NCBI GenBank assembly: GCA_903813345.2 | Contig: CAIIXF020000009.1 | Coordinates: 35,087,759-35,147,758 of the forward strand | Direction: 5' to 3' | From: Owenia fusiformis | Taxonomy: Eukaryota > Annelida > Polychaeta > Sabellida > Oweniidae | Length of the DNA: 60,000 bases | Shown: positions 1-13,154 of the stretch, in pieces | How positions within the stretch are numbered: position 1 is the first letter of the stretch | Layout: every line of letters begins with the position of its first letter | Translations under genes and position numbers: made by a program | The notes under the pieces: model-generated | Told to the model about the DNA's origin: nothing | Seen by the model: the letters and a program-made list of their open reading frames with translations, nothing else | Database searches by the model: none

Positions 1-3000
1 TGCTGGTTCGCTAGAGCACTTTCTAGCTGGTGTGATGATGCAATTAAATCTGTCTCTGTGACAACCTGACTTATAAGGACTTCCCGAGCAGGAAGTTGCT
101 GAGGATTTTGGGGTTTTTCTTCACCAAATGTGATTAACTTGCCACCAAACTGAAAATATTATAAATAAAAAATATTTACAACAGTAATCAAACAGAATGA
201 CTGAGACAATGTTTTGAGCTATGTAATAAAAAGTATCAGATAAATATTTGTAATTTTCATAAAGTAGAAGGATTGCTGAATTTTTTGCTTCAGCTTATAT
301 AAGTTTTAGTACTTTTGTGTTTTCTATAACCCATGAATAACCCGAGATTTTTGCAATAAATTCTGTGGACATGTGGACATAATATTGAACAACAGGACAG
401 CTTCCGATTGCAATGATGACATAACTACCCCTGCTTGTACTTACCCCAAATGAGGCCCCCACGGGCCTTCTTATCCATTTAGGAGGTTTCTTCAGAGGGA
501 CGACAGCTTGCTTCACTGCCTGTTGCTGAGGGGCCTGCGAGAATGGATCATTTGGAAAAGATTCTGCTATCTAAAATAATAAAGTTAACCAAATCAGATA
601 CATCTAATATTTGTGTTGTTCACATCAACCAAAGACTTGTTTTATACAGATATCTGAAGTATTTTTTATCTATATGGTTATGGTAATAAAAATATACTGG
701 ATTATAAAATACACAAAACATGTTTAAAGTGGACACGATTTGTATATATCTAAACTGCAACACTCGTATAGGGTCTATGATGGAGGGGTTTCATTAGCAA
801 CAGGCAACAGGCGATTTCATCGATTGTTTTCACAAAATTGCCTGTTGTTTTGAGGGACTTTTCAACTTTTCCATGTTAAATTAGGATTTCCATTAATTTT
901 GCCTGTTGTTTCCATTTATTTAGCCTGTTGTGAGAAATTCTAGTGAAACCCCTGATGATGGATTGAAACACAAGAGTGGTTCATTGTGTAAGAGTACCAA
1001 TAAAATACAGTATAATAGCACACTTACTTTAGGACTGAGGAGTTGTTCGGGTTGCTCTCCGCCCATGAGGGAGTATATACTGATATGACCATCAAAGGAG
1101 GCACTTGAAATGACCCCTGGGTTCCTGGGGCACCATTGTACATCAAAGCTCCACTGGTAGCTTGTAGGTAGCTCATATACAACCTGCAGGCAAATGCCAT
1201 TTGATGAGGTACTAACTCAATCTTTAATGCTTTTATATTACATGCAGTGCTATCTATGAGGCGATATTGATTGATGTTGCCATCATGCTCATACACATTG
1301 CATAATTGACTTTAGATCTGCACAATCTCCCATTATTTTACATGGGCACTCCATTATTAGTGCGCTCTCAATAGAGACATCACTCACAAATGTTAAGAGA
1401 TTTTGTGGAATTACAATGTATAGTTCAACATTAAATATTTATTTCCTCAAACGCTTTCATAAAGGGGGCTCTGAACTGAAATGCAATGGTTCTACAGAGA
1501 CTTAAAACAGTTAAAGATCGATGATGTGTCATATCCACTGCAAAAGTGATGAGCACACATTTCTTACCTCGCCACCTTGGACATTACTATTTGGATTCCA
1601 GCAGAGTATCCTATTGTCTTTGCCACAACTGAGCAGTAGATCAGGGTCCTGTGGACACCAGGCTATTGACAAGATCCCCTTGTTGTGGTTCTCCAGGACT
1701 TTGACAGGGGATGTCGCAAATCTGAGATCCCAGAGCTGGATTACTGGAGTGTGATCATCCTCTGATGCGAGACACATCTGAGTGGCAACATTGGGATGCC
1801 ATGCAACTATCTTACTTTTAATCTGGAAGAAATTTCATATTTGTGTACAGGGTGTTTCATAATGACCGCATAATGTGTATTTTTGCAAAGTAAAACATTA
1901 TAGCATCAAAACTACATGCAGTAAAAATAACATCAAAATAAAAGATCGAGTATGAACTTAAATGAGGAGATGTGCAATTTTTGTTTACATCATGAACATC
2001 TTATCAAATTAATAGAGATCGAAGCATCAGAGGAAATTGGAAAAAATTACATTGAGACTATATATGCACATGACTTGTACTTATTTAGAATAAACTCAAC
2101 ACAAACTTACTCTTGACATGCTATCACTGACTTTAATGATAGGTTCATTTTTCCTAAGATCCCACACAACACATCTGTTTCCAAATGTTGACCCCAGTAT
2201 ATGTTGAACCTGTCTGTTCCAGGCAAGACAACTGACATCATCAGGGGGTTGGGATGTAGCCCCAGGGGTCATGGGGTTGGCAGTGTTGTTGAGATCCCAG
2301 ATAAATATTTCTGATTCACTGCCTCCAGATGCCAAAAGATTGGACTGGAAAAGAATAAGCTCAGATAAAAATATGTGAATAGCAAACACCAAACATTCAA
2401 AGAACTGGATGCTACATCGAATTCAAAATTTGTATAATTTGACATTTAACTTGAATAAGTTGAGATTCTGTTTGCAAATGCATGAACAGTTGATCATTTT
2501 AAAAAATCAACAAAGGTTTGTATTTGGCATTATTTTCTAACTTATGTATTTTTGAGAAGGTTTTATTTATTTGTGAATTTATAATTTGTGTAGTAGCACC
2601 ACAATCACTTGTATATTAAAGACAACTTTAAACCATAGAATCATAAAACAGGGAATAAAAAATTGATGAAGCCAGGTACACAATTTCTTTGACCTTCTCT
2701 GTGCAGTAAATAACCTTACCTGGAAGGTATTAAAATCTAAAGCAGCTACATTCCCAGAATGCTTTGTAAGATGATGCACTACAGCCTCATCTTTTTGTAT
2801 AATTTTAGCAGGGTCCCAGATAAACAGGTTTCCATTGTCAGAGCCACCTACTAGGACACCAGATGCTTGATCTGGGCCCGAAGAACCACCCCATACAAGT
2901 TTGTGGAATCTAAAAACAATAAAATATGAATATTATCCATTTTTTATCTAAAGATATATAACACATTAATTTGAAGTTCCGAAATGTCAAGACAAAACAA

Positions 3001-3710
3001 AAGTTGAATTCTAATGCAATAGATACAGCTTGTAAAGTTTAAGAGACAAAAAGTGATTTTTTGTAGTAAAAATAAAATTCTTTCTTTCTGAATGTTCAAA
3101 ACTTCTTTGGTGAGAACCTCAAATACTTCAAGCACAAATACATTTCAATATAAATGTGATATTTGATTTACTAACCTGTGGTCAGCTGGTAGAGTTCCTA
3201 CCATGTTCATTCCCATTCCAGAGTCTCCCAGGTTTAATTCATACAGCTCCAAAGCTGCACTAGTGCTACAAATGAAAGAATTGATAAAACAATATATTAT
3301 AATAATTAAAATCTTTTCTTAACTTAAAGATACCAAAGAGGTGTAACTAGGCCATTTGTCAGTGATATTATAATTTGATCTCATAAATGCACTTTTTTAT
3401 TAAAAGATCATTTTTTAAGATTTTTTTTCTCTAGAAAAGTAATGTTTAAATACACTTGTCACACCTAAAATTCAACAATTGAGTCTAGTCTACTCAATAT
3501 GTAAAATGGCAAAATTTTCATTTTCTATCATGTTACTAGCAACTCATTTGTTTCAGAACTGATCCCAATATGCTAAATAAATGAGTTCTGCTCTTACCTG
3601 AATGTTGCATCAAGCTGCTGAGCGGCTGTGCCTGTTGCCAAGTAGACAGGGTATTGTTCCTGGGGAGACCATGCCACATTGGCTGTCCGCTCTATCTCCT
3701 TAATCTTCAT
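1..3710 (-). CDS. SEC31A: Protein transport protein SEC31, N-terminal part (partial gene)
   Basis: Outer-coat subunit of COPII, which with SEC13 cages vesicles leaving the endoplasmic reticulum. Eight exons with GT-AG borders join in one frame: 3598-3710 (ATG at 3710), 3176-3265, 2720-2909, 2111-2344, 1568-1822, 1028-1183, 445-570 and 1-149, running off the left edge (about 437 codons). The product starts [18 protein letters not shown]40 blades follow, with [37 protein letters not shown] and VIQLWDLRF, and then the family signature [17 protein letters not shown]. This order matches animal SEC31 throughout. The alpha-solenoid and the proline-rich SEC23-binding region lie outside the window. 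A splice acceptor at 3742-3743 leaves a 31-base 5'UTR piece before the ATG, so a non-coding first exon lies upstream. Vertebrates have A and B paralogues; the symbol is used only for the family. Identification is secure. Confidence 0.95.
784..953. mobile_element. hAT-like MITE in a SEC31 intron
   Basis: A 170-bp element has inverted ends AGGGGTTTCATTAG / CTAGTGAAACCCCT and near-identical 8-bp flanks (tatgatgg / gatgatgg). The interior repeats the word GCCTGTTG. It sits between SEC31 exons 445-570 and 1028-1183. A second, broken copy of one half lies at 40078-40149, where a mariner-type element has inserted into it. The 8-bp duplication suggests hAT-type mobilisation (inference). Confidence 0.6.
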
Positions 3711-3898
3711 TGTGGACAACTACCTCCCTCTCTCTCTCAGTCTAGAAAATATTCAAAATGGTTGTTAATGTGCTTTATTTTGTACTTCTACAAGATTATA
3801 TTTTATATTTATCTCTCGATATTCTATATTGGCACTCGACTTTGTCTTGTTTTCTGGAGCAGAATATATCCTGTATTGCACTTCGAATCATTCAATAA

Positions 3899-4274
3899 TT
3901 AGAGGTTATGTCACTATCGTGGCATATATGCCCGAGGTCTCAGTGATATATGGCCCGACCTTGGGAGGGACATTGATCTCTGAGAACCGAGGGCATATGT
4001 GCCACGATAATGACATAAACGATTTATAACATACCTATGATTATGTAGACTGGTCAGAGAGTACTGTTTTCTTATAGAATTGACAAACAAATGGTTTGAA
4101 AATGATTGAAATGAGTTTAGAAACATTGCTTGCGCAGTTTATCTTCGATTGATTGGTTATGACGTCAGCGCCTTGACCAATCAGAAAGTTAGCGGGCGCG
4201 GGCTTTTCAAAACTTATATTGGCCCGCTGTCTTGTGTACACTTTGCACTATACATCATCATAGGTATGTTATAA
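3899..4274. mobile_element. Hairpin plus TIR-body composite element, family H1, copy 1
   Basis: Two joined parts. 3905-4020 is a long imperfect palindrome whose arms begin gttatgtcactatcgtggca. 4024-4274 is a body bounded by inverted repeats ttataacatacctatgat. The body holds an inverted CCAAT box (attgg, 4152), a perfect CRE tgacgtca (4160-4167) and a CCAAT box (4177), followed by a GC-rich run. A reverse-orientation copy of the whole unit lies at 17837-18207 with the same junction, so hairpin and body move as one unit. It lies in the SEC31 5'UTR intron. Confidence 0.7.
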
Positions 4275-5212
4275 CTTATAGTATTGCAAAGGAGATGACA
4301 TAGTAAAAAAAAAACATGCACAGAGGCAGATAACATTTTTTTTAGTATGAGAACATGGACTTTCACTAGATCTCCGAATAAAACAAGAGGATTTTGATGA
4401 GCATCAGGGAAGATGCCATGTTAAATATATTTGTAAGAATTTCACATTGAAATATGTTACTCAGTGTAAATATATTGATCCCCGAGTTTTGAGCAGCAGT
4501 GTATAATGCCCCCATTATTGCAATTTATTAAACAGGTACAGAAATACCTCTAACTACTATCTTAATTAATTTGCAGCTTGACCAGTATAAAATAAAATTG
4601 ATCTATAGCTTAAGGTAATTATGCATTTTCAGAAATTTTATGGCTTCCTAATTGATTAAAATGTACATGACTGTATTGAGGTATAATCGCTCGTGAATGG
4701 CCAATATGGCCCTGAATTGAAAGGCGATCTATTTTCCTTTTCATGTCCACCATTTTTGTTTCAGACAATTTTCTAAAATTTTGAAAATTGTATCAGTTAG
4801 AGCAATATATTGGGTACATTTTCTGAAAAATTCAAAAAATTCTGTTCAGTGACCTTTCCCGAGGGGATACTTTTAGCTCTTATTCAGTCACATTTTCAGC
4901 AGGCTGAAAAAGTTATTTCATCATGTTTAGGGTCATTCTGACCATGGACTTTGTGATCCTGGTCCTGTAAATGATGTGTGGAACTATTTGAATTAACAGG
5001 AGGTCAAAACAGAACTCTGTTATCTTTGTTCAAAAAATGTCTAAAAATGCCACATTTTTTGTCACGTCCTATTTTGTCATTTCCTGTTAAGTATCACTGC
5101 ACCTTAAAGCCAGGGTGTATGTTGGGATTTTTTTGCAATTTTGAAAAGTAAACCACTGAATAATCTTATTCAAACATTCTGAAGAATTGTCAACCCTCAA
5201 TTAATAGTCTAG

Positions 5213-6958
5213 CAGGGCCGTCAGATGGGGGGGGGGGGGGGGTGCGATGGGTGCGACCGCACCCCCCTTTGTCACCCCCCAAAATAAATTTGAAAAATAT
5301 TTTTTTTGTAATTTTTTTTTCATTGACTCATAAACTTTGAAAGTACCCAGAAAGCACCAAATAGCATCTTAAAACTAGGGGTATTGGCCACCCCTCACAC
5401 CCCCCCCCCACAAAACAATGGAAAAGTTCTAAATTTATTTTAGAGTTTTGTCTCAAGACACTTTCTAAGTGCCCAGATATCATCAAATAGCTCCTTGATA
5501 TAGTTAGTGTTTCTGGGGGACTTACTCCCCCTCTTGCATACCCCCCCCCCCCCCTTCTGGCGCCCCCTCCCCCTTGACCCCCCCCCCCAAAAAAAAATGA
5601 TTTTCTCAAATTCTTTAATTGACTCATACACTTTGAAAGTGCCCAGAAAGCACCAAATAGCGTCGTAAAATTGATAAATTTTCTAAGGGGAGTGGGCCAC
5701 CCCTCACACCCCAAACAAAACAATGGAAAAGTTCTGAATTTGTTTTATGTATTGTCTCAGACACTTTTAAATTGCCCAGACAACATCAAATAGCTTCTTG
5801 ATAAAGTTAATGATTCTGGAAGACTAACACGTACTCGCCCACTGGCATCCCCACTCCACCTCCCCCTCTTGCAGCCCTCCTCCCTTAACACCCCCCCCCC
5901 CAAAAAAAAAAATTGAGATTTTTCAAAATTTTTTATTGACTAATACCCTTTGAAAGTGCCCAGAAGGCACTAAATAGCATCTTAAAATTGTAAATTTTTT
6001 TTTGGGAAATAGGCACTTTTAGGCACAGACAATTTTAAAGTGCCTAAACTTCATCGAATAGCACCTTGATATTGTAAATTTTGATATGGGGGACAAACAC
6101 TTGCTCCCCCTCTGGCACCCCAGCCCCACCTCCCCCTCTGGCATCCCTCCCCCCCTTTGACACCCCCAAAATTTGAAAAAAATTTGTGATTGTTTTTCAA
6201 TGTTTTTATTGACTAATACACTTTAAAAGTGCCCAAAAGCACCAAATATCATCTTTAAATTGTAAAATTTTCTAGGAGAATTAGCCACCCCTCACATCCC
6301 CCACAAAACAAAATAAAATATTCTGAATTTCATGTATTGTCTCAGACATTTTTTAAGTGCCCAGACATCATCAAATAGCACCTTGATATGGTCAATATTT
6401 CTGGGGGACAATCCCTTGCTCCCCTACTGGCACCCCACCCCACTTCACCCTCTCATCCTCTTTGAGACCCCCAAAAGAATTTGAAAAAAATTCACATTTT
6501 TCTTATTGACTCATAACGCACAGGCGTACCAGATGGTTGCAAATTCGCTCCAAATACACAACCAAATTTCAAAATTTTCCTGGTGGAGAACCCTCAGACC
6601 CCCCTGAATGCTCGGTTTTTGATTCACTCAACTCTTATACCCGTGGTGGTGGCGTACTACTTAGAAACTTACACTTTGGGACTTGGAATTGGGAGTGCCC
6701 AGAAAGCACCAAATACCATCTCAAAACTGTAAAATTTTCTAGGGGGAGTGGACCACTCCTCACACCCCCCACAAAACAATTGGAACGTTTGGAAGTTGCA
6801 TGCATTTGTTAATTCCAAACCAATATAGGGAGTAACTGACCCCCCCCCCCCTCTGTCTTACGCGATTTGATTTACGCGGCAAAAAAATGACAATTTTATA
6901 TTCTCTTTAGTAAGCTAAAAACCGCACCCCCCTTGGAGAAAAGTGTCTTACGGGCCTG
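5213..6958. mobile_element. Poly-C-rich tandem element with short TIRs
   Basis: The element is bounded by CAGGGCCGT and ACGGGCCTG ends, with the same 5-bp word tctag on both sides (5208-5212, 6959-6963). The interior has about five degenerate direct repeats of roughly 300 bp built round 'ttgaaagtgcccagaaagca' and 'ccacccctcacacccc', with many C homopolymers (for example near 5540-5560 and 5575-5590). Translations through it are Gly- or Pro-rich artefacts. It has no transposase and so is non-autonomous; the CAGGG ends resemble hAT or related cut-and-paste elements. Confidence 0.6.
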
Positions 6959-7535
6959 TCTAGGTATACTAATGCATCTTTTGTGCAAGAATAAAAGATG
7001 TAGATGTGTGGAATGAACTATGTTTATCTGAAATTAGCGCATGGTCATGAAATTTCATCAAAGTGCACCCTGACCTTTATTAGTTTTGCTTGTCAAAACA
7101 ATAACTTTTACGTAATAATGGAGGTTAGACCGAACTGTTGGGGCCATAGGACATGTCAGATAAGAATTGAGACCCCAGACTAGGTCTTGTGTTGTTAGAC
7201 TAGTCACTAGATACGCTGTGAGTCGGCCTATCATATCATTTCCTTATTCTTTACGATAAGAAATAACACTTCTTTGATCAGACCTATAGTTATACAAATT
7301 ATGTTTCTCATAGATCAGTATTAAAATGAGCATGAGGAAATGGGTAAGAATTTTTCGTTCATTTCTAGATTCCAAGTCCAGTCTGAAATAATCTTACTGA
7401 ATCTGGCAAAAATTGAAAAAAAAATCAAAAATAAAAATATTGTCATTGTTCAAAGTGTTGAAGCAATAAATCCACAAGATATTCGGTATGCATTGATGTA
7501 ATTATAGAATTCTTGTAAATAGTAGTATTACTTAC

Positions 7536-7690
7536 ATGCACGTATCGGTCGGTATCTTTTCAGAATAAGAAATAAAACGTAATTTAGTCCACGTATCTGT
7601 AAAACTTTGAACGTGGCAAATGATGTCGGTCTTCCCACAATCCAACAATATCCGGTCTGGAGCATCTAGTTTTTAGTTTTCAGCAGATAC
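7536..7690 (-). other. Candidate non-coding first exon and promoter side of SEC31
   Basis: SEC31 needs an upstream 5'UTR exon because an acceptor precedes its ATG exon. The best candidate on the minus strand ends at 7536 in a strong donor (cgtgcat|gtaagtaat). It lies in a locally more GC-rich stretch with CpG dinucleotides, unlike the AT-rich surroundings. Its upstream limit near 7690 is a guess. No coding sequence is visible. The resulting intron (3742-7535) is filled with repeats. Confidence 0.35.
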
Positions 7691-8117
7691 TTCGCTCAGT
7701 GCGCTGATCATACTGCCCGGGAATATCGTTTCTCCTGAAACACGTTAGAGCTGTTCCTAAGCTAGAATGATTGTTTGTCTCATTTAAAATATTTCATGAG
7801 GTACACCATTTACTGTTGTGTTTTGAGATATAACATGCCTTTTTGCTAGAAGTGCTTTGATGGGTATTCAAGCATCATTGATAGCTACAGACAATGTCTT
7901 TTAGTTCGCCCATGCAATAGTCAGAAAGATAATGAATTGTTTGAGAACTACTTTTGACTGTAGATGAGAAAAGCATGTCAAAGAATGACAACAAAGATTT
8001 GGGCAAACCTTCACAAAATCTTGAAATATAAAGTGAGAGAGAGAGGGGTAAGAATGCAAGACCACTTGATCTTATACAGGGTGTCTCAAAATTGTGCTCA
8101 AAAATATATTAACAACA

Positions 8118-8690
8118 AAGTCGGGGCAGTGACATGATAAAATGTCACCATAGTTGCCACATTGGTTATGAAGTCAATCTTAGCAGATTTGAATTTCTGA
8201 GAACTTGTAGATGATCCCGGGTAGATGATTTTGAAAACAATTGGTCAATTTGAGGAAAGTTGAAAATAGACATTTTTTGCCTTGAGAAGGTCATTGAAGG
8301 CCAAGTCTTAAATCTTTTAACTTTTGGCAACTGAGATGATTTTGAAAAATCGGTCAATTTGAAGCAAGTTGAAAAAATACCTTTTTTGATCTTGAGAAGG
8401 TCATTGAAGGTCAAATCTCGATTCTAAAATCAGATTTGAACTTCTGAGAATTTGTAGATAATTTTGAAAAATTGGTCAATTTGAAGCAAGTAAAAAAATA
8501 CCTTTTTTGATCTTGAGAAGGTCACTGAACGTCAAATCTCAAATCTAAAGTCAGATTTGAACTTCTTAGAACTTGTAGATGATTTGGGAAAAATGGTCAA
8601 TTTGAGGCAAGTTGAAAAAATACCTTTTTGACCTTTTATACCTTGATAAAGTCAGTGAATGTCAAGTCTAAAAATCACATTTGAATTAAT
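8118..8690. mobile_element. Relic of the 140-bp tandem-core element (left end plus a few monomers)
   Basis: The sequence acatgataaaatgtcaccat followed by degraded units (gatttgaa.ttctgagaa, gtagatgattttgaaaa, gtcaatttgaagcaagttga, gagaaggtcattgaaggtca) matches the left end and core of the two large elements at 28876-35215. The monomers are more diverged here and no right end is found, so this is an old truncated insertion. 8690-9230 holds nothing else recognisable except AT-rich DNA leading into the GPCR-A promoter. Confidence 0.65.
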
Positions 8691-9235
8691 CATCAAAAGG
8701 GGCTAATAAACCAAGGTTTTTAGAGAACTTTAAACATTACATCAATGGAGGTTTGGGCAAAGTTTTTCAAAAAGTTGAGATAGTCATGGAAAATAATTTA
8801 AATACTATAGCTGTATATATTCCCCTGAATTGAAATTAAAGTAAGGTAAATCATAAGAGGTCCAATAGCAAATGTCTTACAGTCTCAAGCTTTCAAAAGT
8901 TTTATCGAAAGTGCACTATCGCACTATCACAAGATCATACATGTATATTTTTCGCATTAATAACATAATATTACAAATATTGTAAACTCACATTTAAACA
9001 GCGGAAAAAGGAACTACATCTTTTCACTTCATTATGAATGCACTTTCCAAAAGACATGCATAATTATTTTACCAGGGGTTAATTTAGGGTAATAAAAGAG
9101 GGGAGTGCAACAATATCCTTACACTTCGACACACCTGTACGCACTTCAGTATGCAATTTTCTTAAACTTCTTCTCATTGGATAAAAAAGAATATTGAAAT
9201 CAGTAGGACAGAATGTTGAATAACGCACCTAAACA

Positions 9236-9330
9236 TTTATATAATATAAGGAAGAATATTTTGTTGGTATTCTGAACCAAGTCAAGATTTCAAGTGCAAA
9301 TCCTATTGGAAATTCAAAGTGACATATTTT
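9236..9330 (+). promoter_or_regulatory. GPCR-A TATA box and 5'UTR exon
   Basis: A TATA-like tttatataatataagg (9236-9251) is followed by a short stretch ending at 9330 in the donor gacatatttt|gtaagtataa. The same block, including about 250 bp upstream, stands 4.2 kb before GPCR-C (49925-50020), and a diverged version stands before GPCR-B (42126-42243). All three genes have a splice acceptor four bases before the ATG. This therefore looks like the first, non-coding exon, with an intron of 9331-13150. The transcription start, about 9270-9280, is inferred from TATA spacing. Confidence 0.6.
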
Positions 9331-10289
9331 GTAAGTATAATTTTGAAGTTTCTTAGTCACATTTTAATGTAACATAGCAATAGCATTACTGCATGTGTAG
9401 CGTCACAACTGCTTCATTATTCGTAATGATTTGGTTCCTTATACGAATATAATATGTAACGTTTTCGCATGAGAAAGGCCAAATTACAAACACATGATCT
9501 AACAAAATGAAATAGGCGAATTGATCCTAAAAATGGTATCGGTATATTTGTTAGTACAAGAAATGTTGTGTACAATTAACAATTTATTATTTAACAGGTC
9601 AGCGGTTATCCTGGGGTCTATTTCTCCAAAATTAGTTTAGAACTACAATTCTATTGTTGTTCCTAGGATTTACAAACAACTTGCATTTCTTGAAAATTAG
9701 TAACTTTGCGAAGATAAGTAAGTTACTAAATAATGATGTCATCTGCGATTTTTATCGCAACTTTTACAAAAAATGTTTTATAGGCCTTGTATGTCTTTCG
9801 TAAGTCATCCTTATCTTGACCCCAATACTTTCGTTTTTACAGACATTATAGAACACAGATAGATTAGATATTCAAGAAATTCATTGAGGTCCGATATCCA
9901 TATCATATGAATTAAAATCCATTTACAGCGATGAGCTGTTGATATAATTATGGACTATGTTTACTCACATGCTTAGATGTTATCGAATTGGAAACTTTTA
10001 CAAACTTTCGAGAAATACAATTTGCGATTTCGTAACTTTGTGAAACTTACTAACTTTACAAAGTTTAGAGAAATAGACCCATGTGAATTTAATGACAAGA
10101 TTTAATTTGTGTGGTGCCCGCACGTACGCCCGCCTATCAACACAAAACGACGGTCATATAGCACTTTTTCAAAGTGCGATAAAAAAAAGCCATGCCAAAT
10201 CCAATGGTGTGTACGTACAGTGGCCATATGAGATTTTTATCATGTAAAGTTCAGGGCAAGTTCTTTTACTAAAATGCACCATTATCAGA

Positions 10290-10500
10290 AAATAATTGTT
10301 ACGCGGTAAACACGATACAAATACAGTCATATACCGCAACGAATATGGCATATTCAATGCAGTGTATGAAAGATCCACCTGCGGTATATGGCATACTCAC
10401 TAACCAAGTATGCCATATACCGCAGATGAGTATGGCATATTCACCCGTATCACAAATACCACGCAACCATGGATGTATGCCATATTCCGCGTAACAAGAA
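10290..10500. repeat. Palindromic element with a perfect 17-bp hairpin
   Basis: Arms 10381-10397 (gcggtatatggcatact) and 10407-10423 are exact reverse complements round a 9-base loop. Outside them, further inverted copies of 'atatggcatattc' and 'ttgttacgcgg' extend the foldback to about 210 bp. It lies in the 5'UTR intron of GPCR-A. No protein is encoded. Confidence 0.6.
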
Positions 10501-10829
10501 TCGCAAAAATATTGTCTAGTAAACTGGAACTACTTTATTCGTTAATTTTCATCGGCGAAGTAAGGATTTTATCTAAAAATGAGTCCCTTTCATGGTGAAG
10601 CGATATTATAAAAATCGAGACCCCAAAACTATGTACTCGAAAATGGCGATATATAATATATCCAGTTTTCAATGAATTACCATAGTGACACCTTTATCGA
10701 TATCCTATATGATATTTGGCATTTAAACGTATTTCAAAAAATTACGGTTCTATGTCTTGTTCCTAAAATACTGTTAAATTGACAATTAAATATAAACGAT
10801 ATTGGCCCAAGAGTATTTGAGTTATTGCC

Positions 10830-10885
10830 CAGACGCACAGACGCTTAGGCGGACGAAGCCGCTCACTTCGTTCGACGGGATAATA
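10830..10885 (+). repeat. Solo tail of the tandem-array element family
   Basis: 'ttgagttattgcccagacgc...acttcgttcgacgggataat' matches the tails that close the arrays at 15160-16095 and, more loosely, 27330-27620 and 43030-43725. No array precedes it here. Confidence 0.4.
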
Positions 10886-11433
10886 ATACTTAGAATGCAC
10901 CCGAAGGCTTTACAATAACGAACTCCTTGTTTTATACCATCTTATTTATCATAATGGTTATGAAAGGTCTGGGGGCACTTTTAAATACTCATAATGACGG
11001 ATCCTTTCTAATCAAAAGATTGGTATTTAAAAAAATATATTATAAAATCTGATATCTGCATTGCCACTAAGAAATAATATATATGACACTTTCATGACGT
11101 GAGTGGGTATTAAAGACCATTTATCAAAACAAATAATAGCTGTAAGATTTTTAATCACAATTACTTCTTCAGTACTCCCTTTCCAAACACTTAGTTTGAA
11201 CATAAGTCTGTTCTCATGTCTTTCGTCGAATTTGTACAGGTTATTGTAGTTTTGTTATATTTTGGTATTTTTATGCTATTAAATAGCAAAATCGTATTTG
11301 TAGCCTAATATAATTATAAATGAAAATGAAATCCACCTCGGTGTGGGAATAATAAAGATACATACATCAATCATATTTTTAAAACAAGAATCGGATATAA
11401 AGATCTAGAGGATGACAAAAGTGTTATTAACAT

Positions 11434-11472
11434 CATGGACCTATATCCTATAGGTATAGATATAGGTCCATG
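11434..11472. repeat. Short perfect hairpin
   Basis: Arms catggacctatat (11434-11446) and its exact reverse complement (11460-11472) flank a 13-base loop. It lies in the GPCR-A 5'UTR intron. It may be a solo structure or a MITE remnant. Confidence 0.5.
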
Positions 11473-12103
11473 TTAACATCTATGATTTTCCATCAGAAGT
11501 GGTCTTTACTAGTGTGAATGCAAAATGTAAAGCGATATCGATCCGTTTTATTTCCCCTTTTAAGAAATAAACACTTTTTTTATTAAAAATATTTATTCTC
11601 TAACTTAAAATCAATACATAATTAATAACATTGAGATTTTAATACAAAGAATCATCCCTAAAAAATTTTAATCGATCCGTCTAACCATCGTGAGATATCA
11701 CAGACTTCTCTCAGTGTCCTTCTAGAATTCTTGTGCATAGCAGAGATGGTCTGAGTATCAGAATGCCGTCTAACGGTTCTCTTGAAAACTCATGGACAAA
11801 TTAAAATCACCGTTCCACAGCTGGATGATTCTAACTGCAGTTAGCTTCATGGTTGCCGAGGTTCTTTCATTTTCGATAAAAGATTAACAACAGTGCTTAT
11901 AGGCTATAAAAATGTAATACGATGTGGCGGAACAGGTAGTATTTACAAGAAATTTCAGTTAAAGAATTTTCACACAATTCTTTTTTTAACTGAGAAGCTG
12001 CTGCTTATTCGCAGAGAGATGAACCAGCACATGCAATGACAAATATGTCAATCGTGCTTCTACAGGAGAATTCGTCGGAAGTCTTTTAGGATCTAATACC
12101 ACT

Positions 12104-12561
12104 GGTCAGTATCAAGCGAAGGTAACCGCCGTAACCTTCGCATCAAAGATGGCGGATGGTCCGAGCGGATGGTCAGTGTCGATTTTTAGATTTCATTGAA
12201 TTAAACTAAACACTTTTCATCGAAGGTAACTGGGATTTTGGTTTTACAAATGATAAGATAACTGATATGCGGTGATGCGGTAACGTTATGAGAGTTTACA
12301 GTGGAGAGTTAAGATGTCCACTTACCACGTAAATGTTAAGCGGTGGAAGATATCGTTGAACTGTGGCGCCCATGCATGATACATGAACAAATTATCATAC
12401 TTAGAGTTCCCATGTCAAATAAACCTGATTTGATTCAAATATCAAAGCATCACGTCAACTATTTAGTAGTTTAATTCGATGAAAACTAAAAATATTGAAA
12501 TCGACCATCCGCCATCTTAGATGCGAATGTTACGCCCGTTACCTTCGCTTGATACTGGACC
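12104..12561. mobile_element. MITE with about 100-bp inverted ends
   Basis: Both ends carry ggtc(c)agtatcaagcgaag and, further in, aagatggcggatggtc and a 'tttttag..ttcat.gaattaaact' block in inverted orientation. The length is 458 bp and no coding sequence is present. It lies in the 5'UTR intron of GPCR-A and is absent from the paralogous GPCR-C intron, so it inserted after, or was lost since, their duplication. Just downstream, 12667-12716 is a three-copy repeat of 'gcggagcaaacattgca'. Confidence 0.65.
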
Positions 12562-13154
12562 AGTTAATACGAATCTAAATACAGATTAAAATGTTTCTTA
12601 CTTTATACAGGTACACATTTCTTTGTTTAATTAAAAATAAATAAATAAAAATAACTTTGATAAATGTGGCGGAGCAAACATTGCAGCGGAGCAAACATTG
12701 CAGCGGAGCAAAAATGATTTTATCAGAATATTAAACTGGTCTTTGTTCAATACTCAATCGGCAGGGCGCAGGCCGATGAATCGGATCTTATGTGGGCTAG
12801 GCATAAGGCAGAACAGCGTTGATAAGTGATTAATATATTTTTTATGATATGTTATGATTAAGGAACTTTTTTGTTTCCTTGAGTGTAAGATCATTGTTTG
12901 AAATGTTGGGCCGTGTATCCAGATAATGTTTCTTGCTGCATTTTTAAATACTTTTCCACTTATTGGCCTAAAATAAAGATGAAAAACAAAAATGGACTTT
13001 TCAAAATGGTAGTCTGGAGTGGGTCCAAGAAAAGTGGTCTAAAATATTCAAAATGTTTATTAATAAATTCAATTTAAAGGTCCTGAGAACAAAGTATTAA
13101 ACAAGTTAACCTGATACCTGCTATCAAAATTTTGATTGTTTTTTTTTCAGCAAA

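Noticed and set aside
5328-5723. Gly-rich 131-codon minus-strand ORF
   Set aside because: Generated by C homopolymers in a tandem element; composition is not protein-like.
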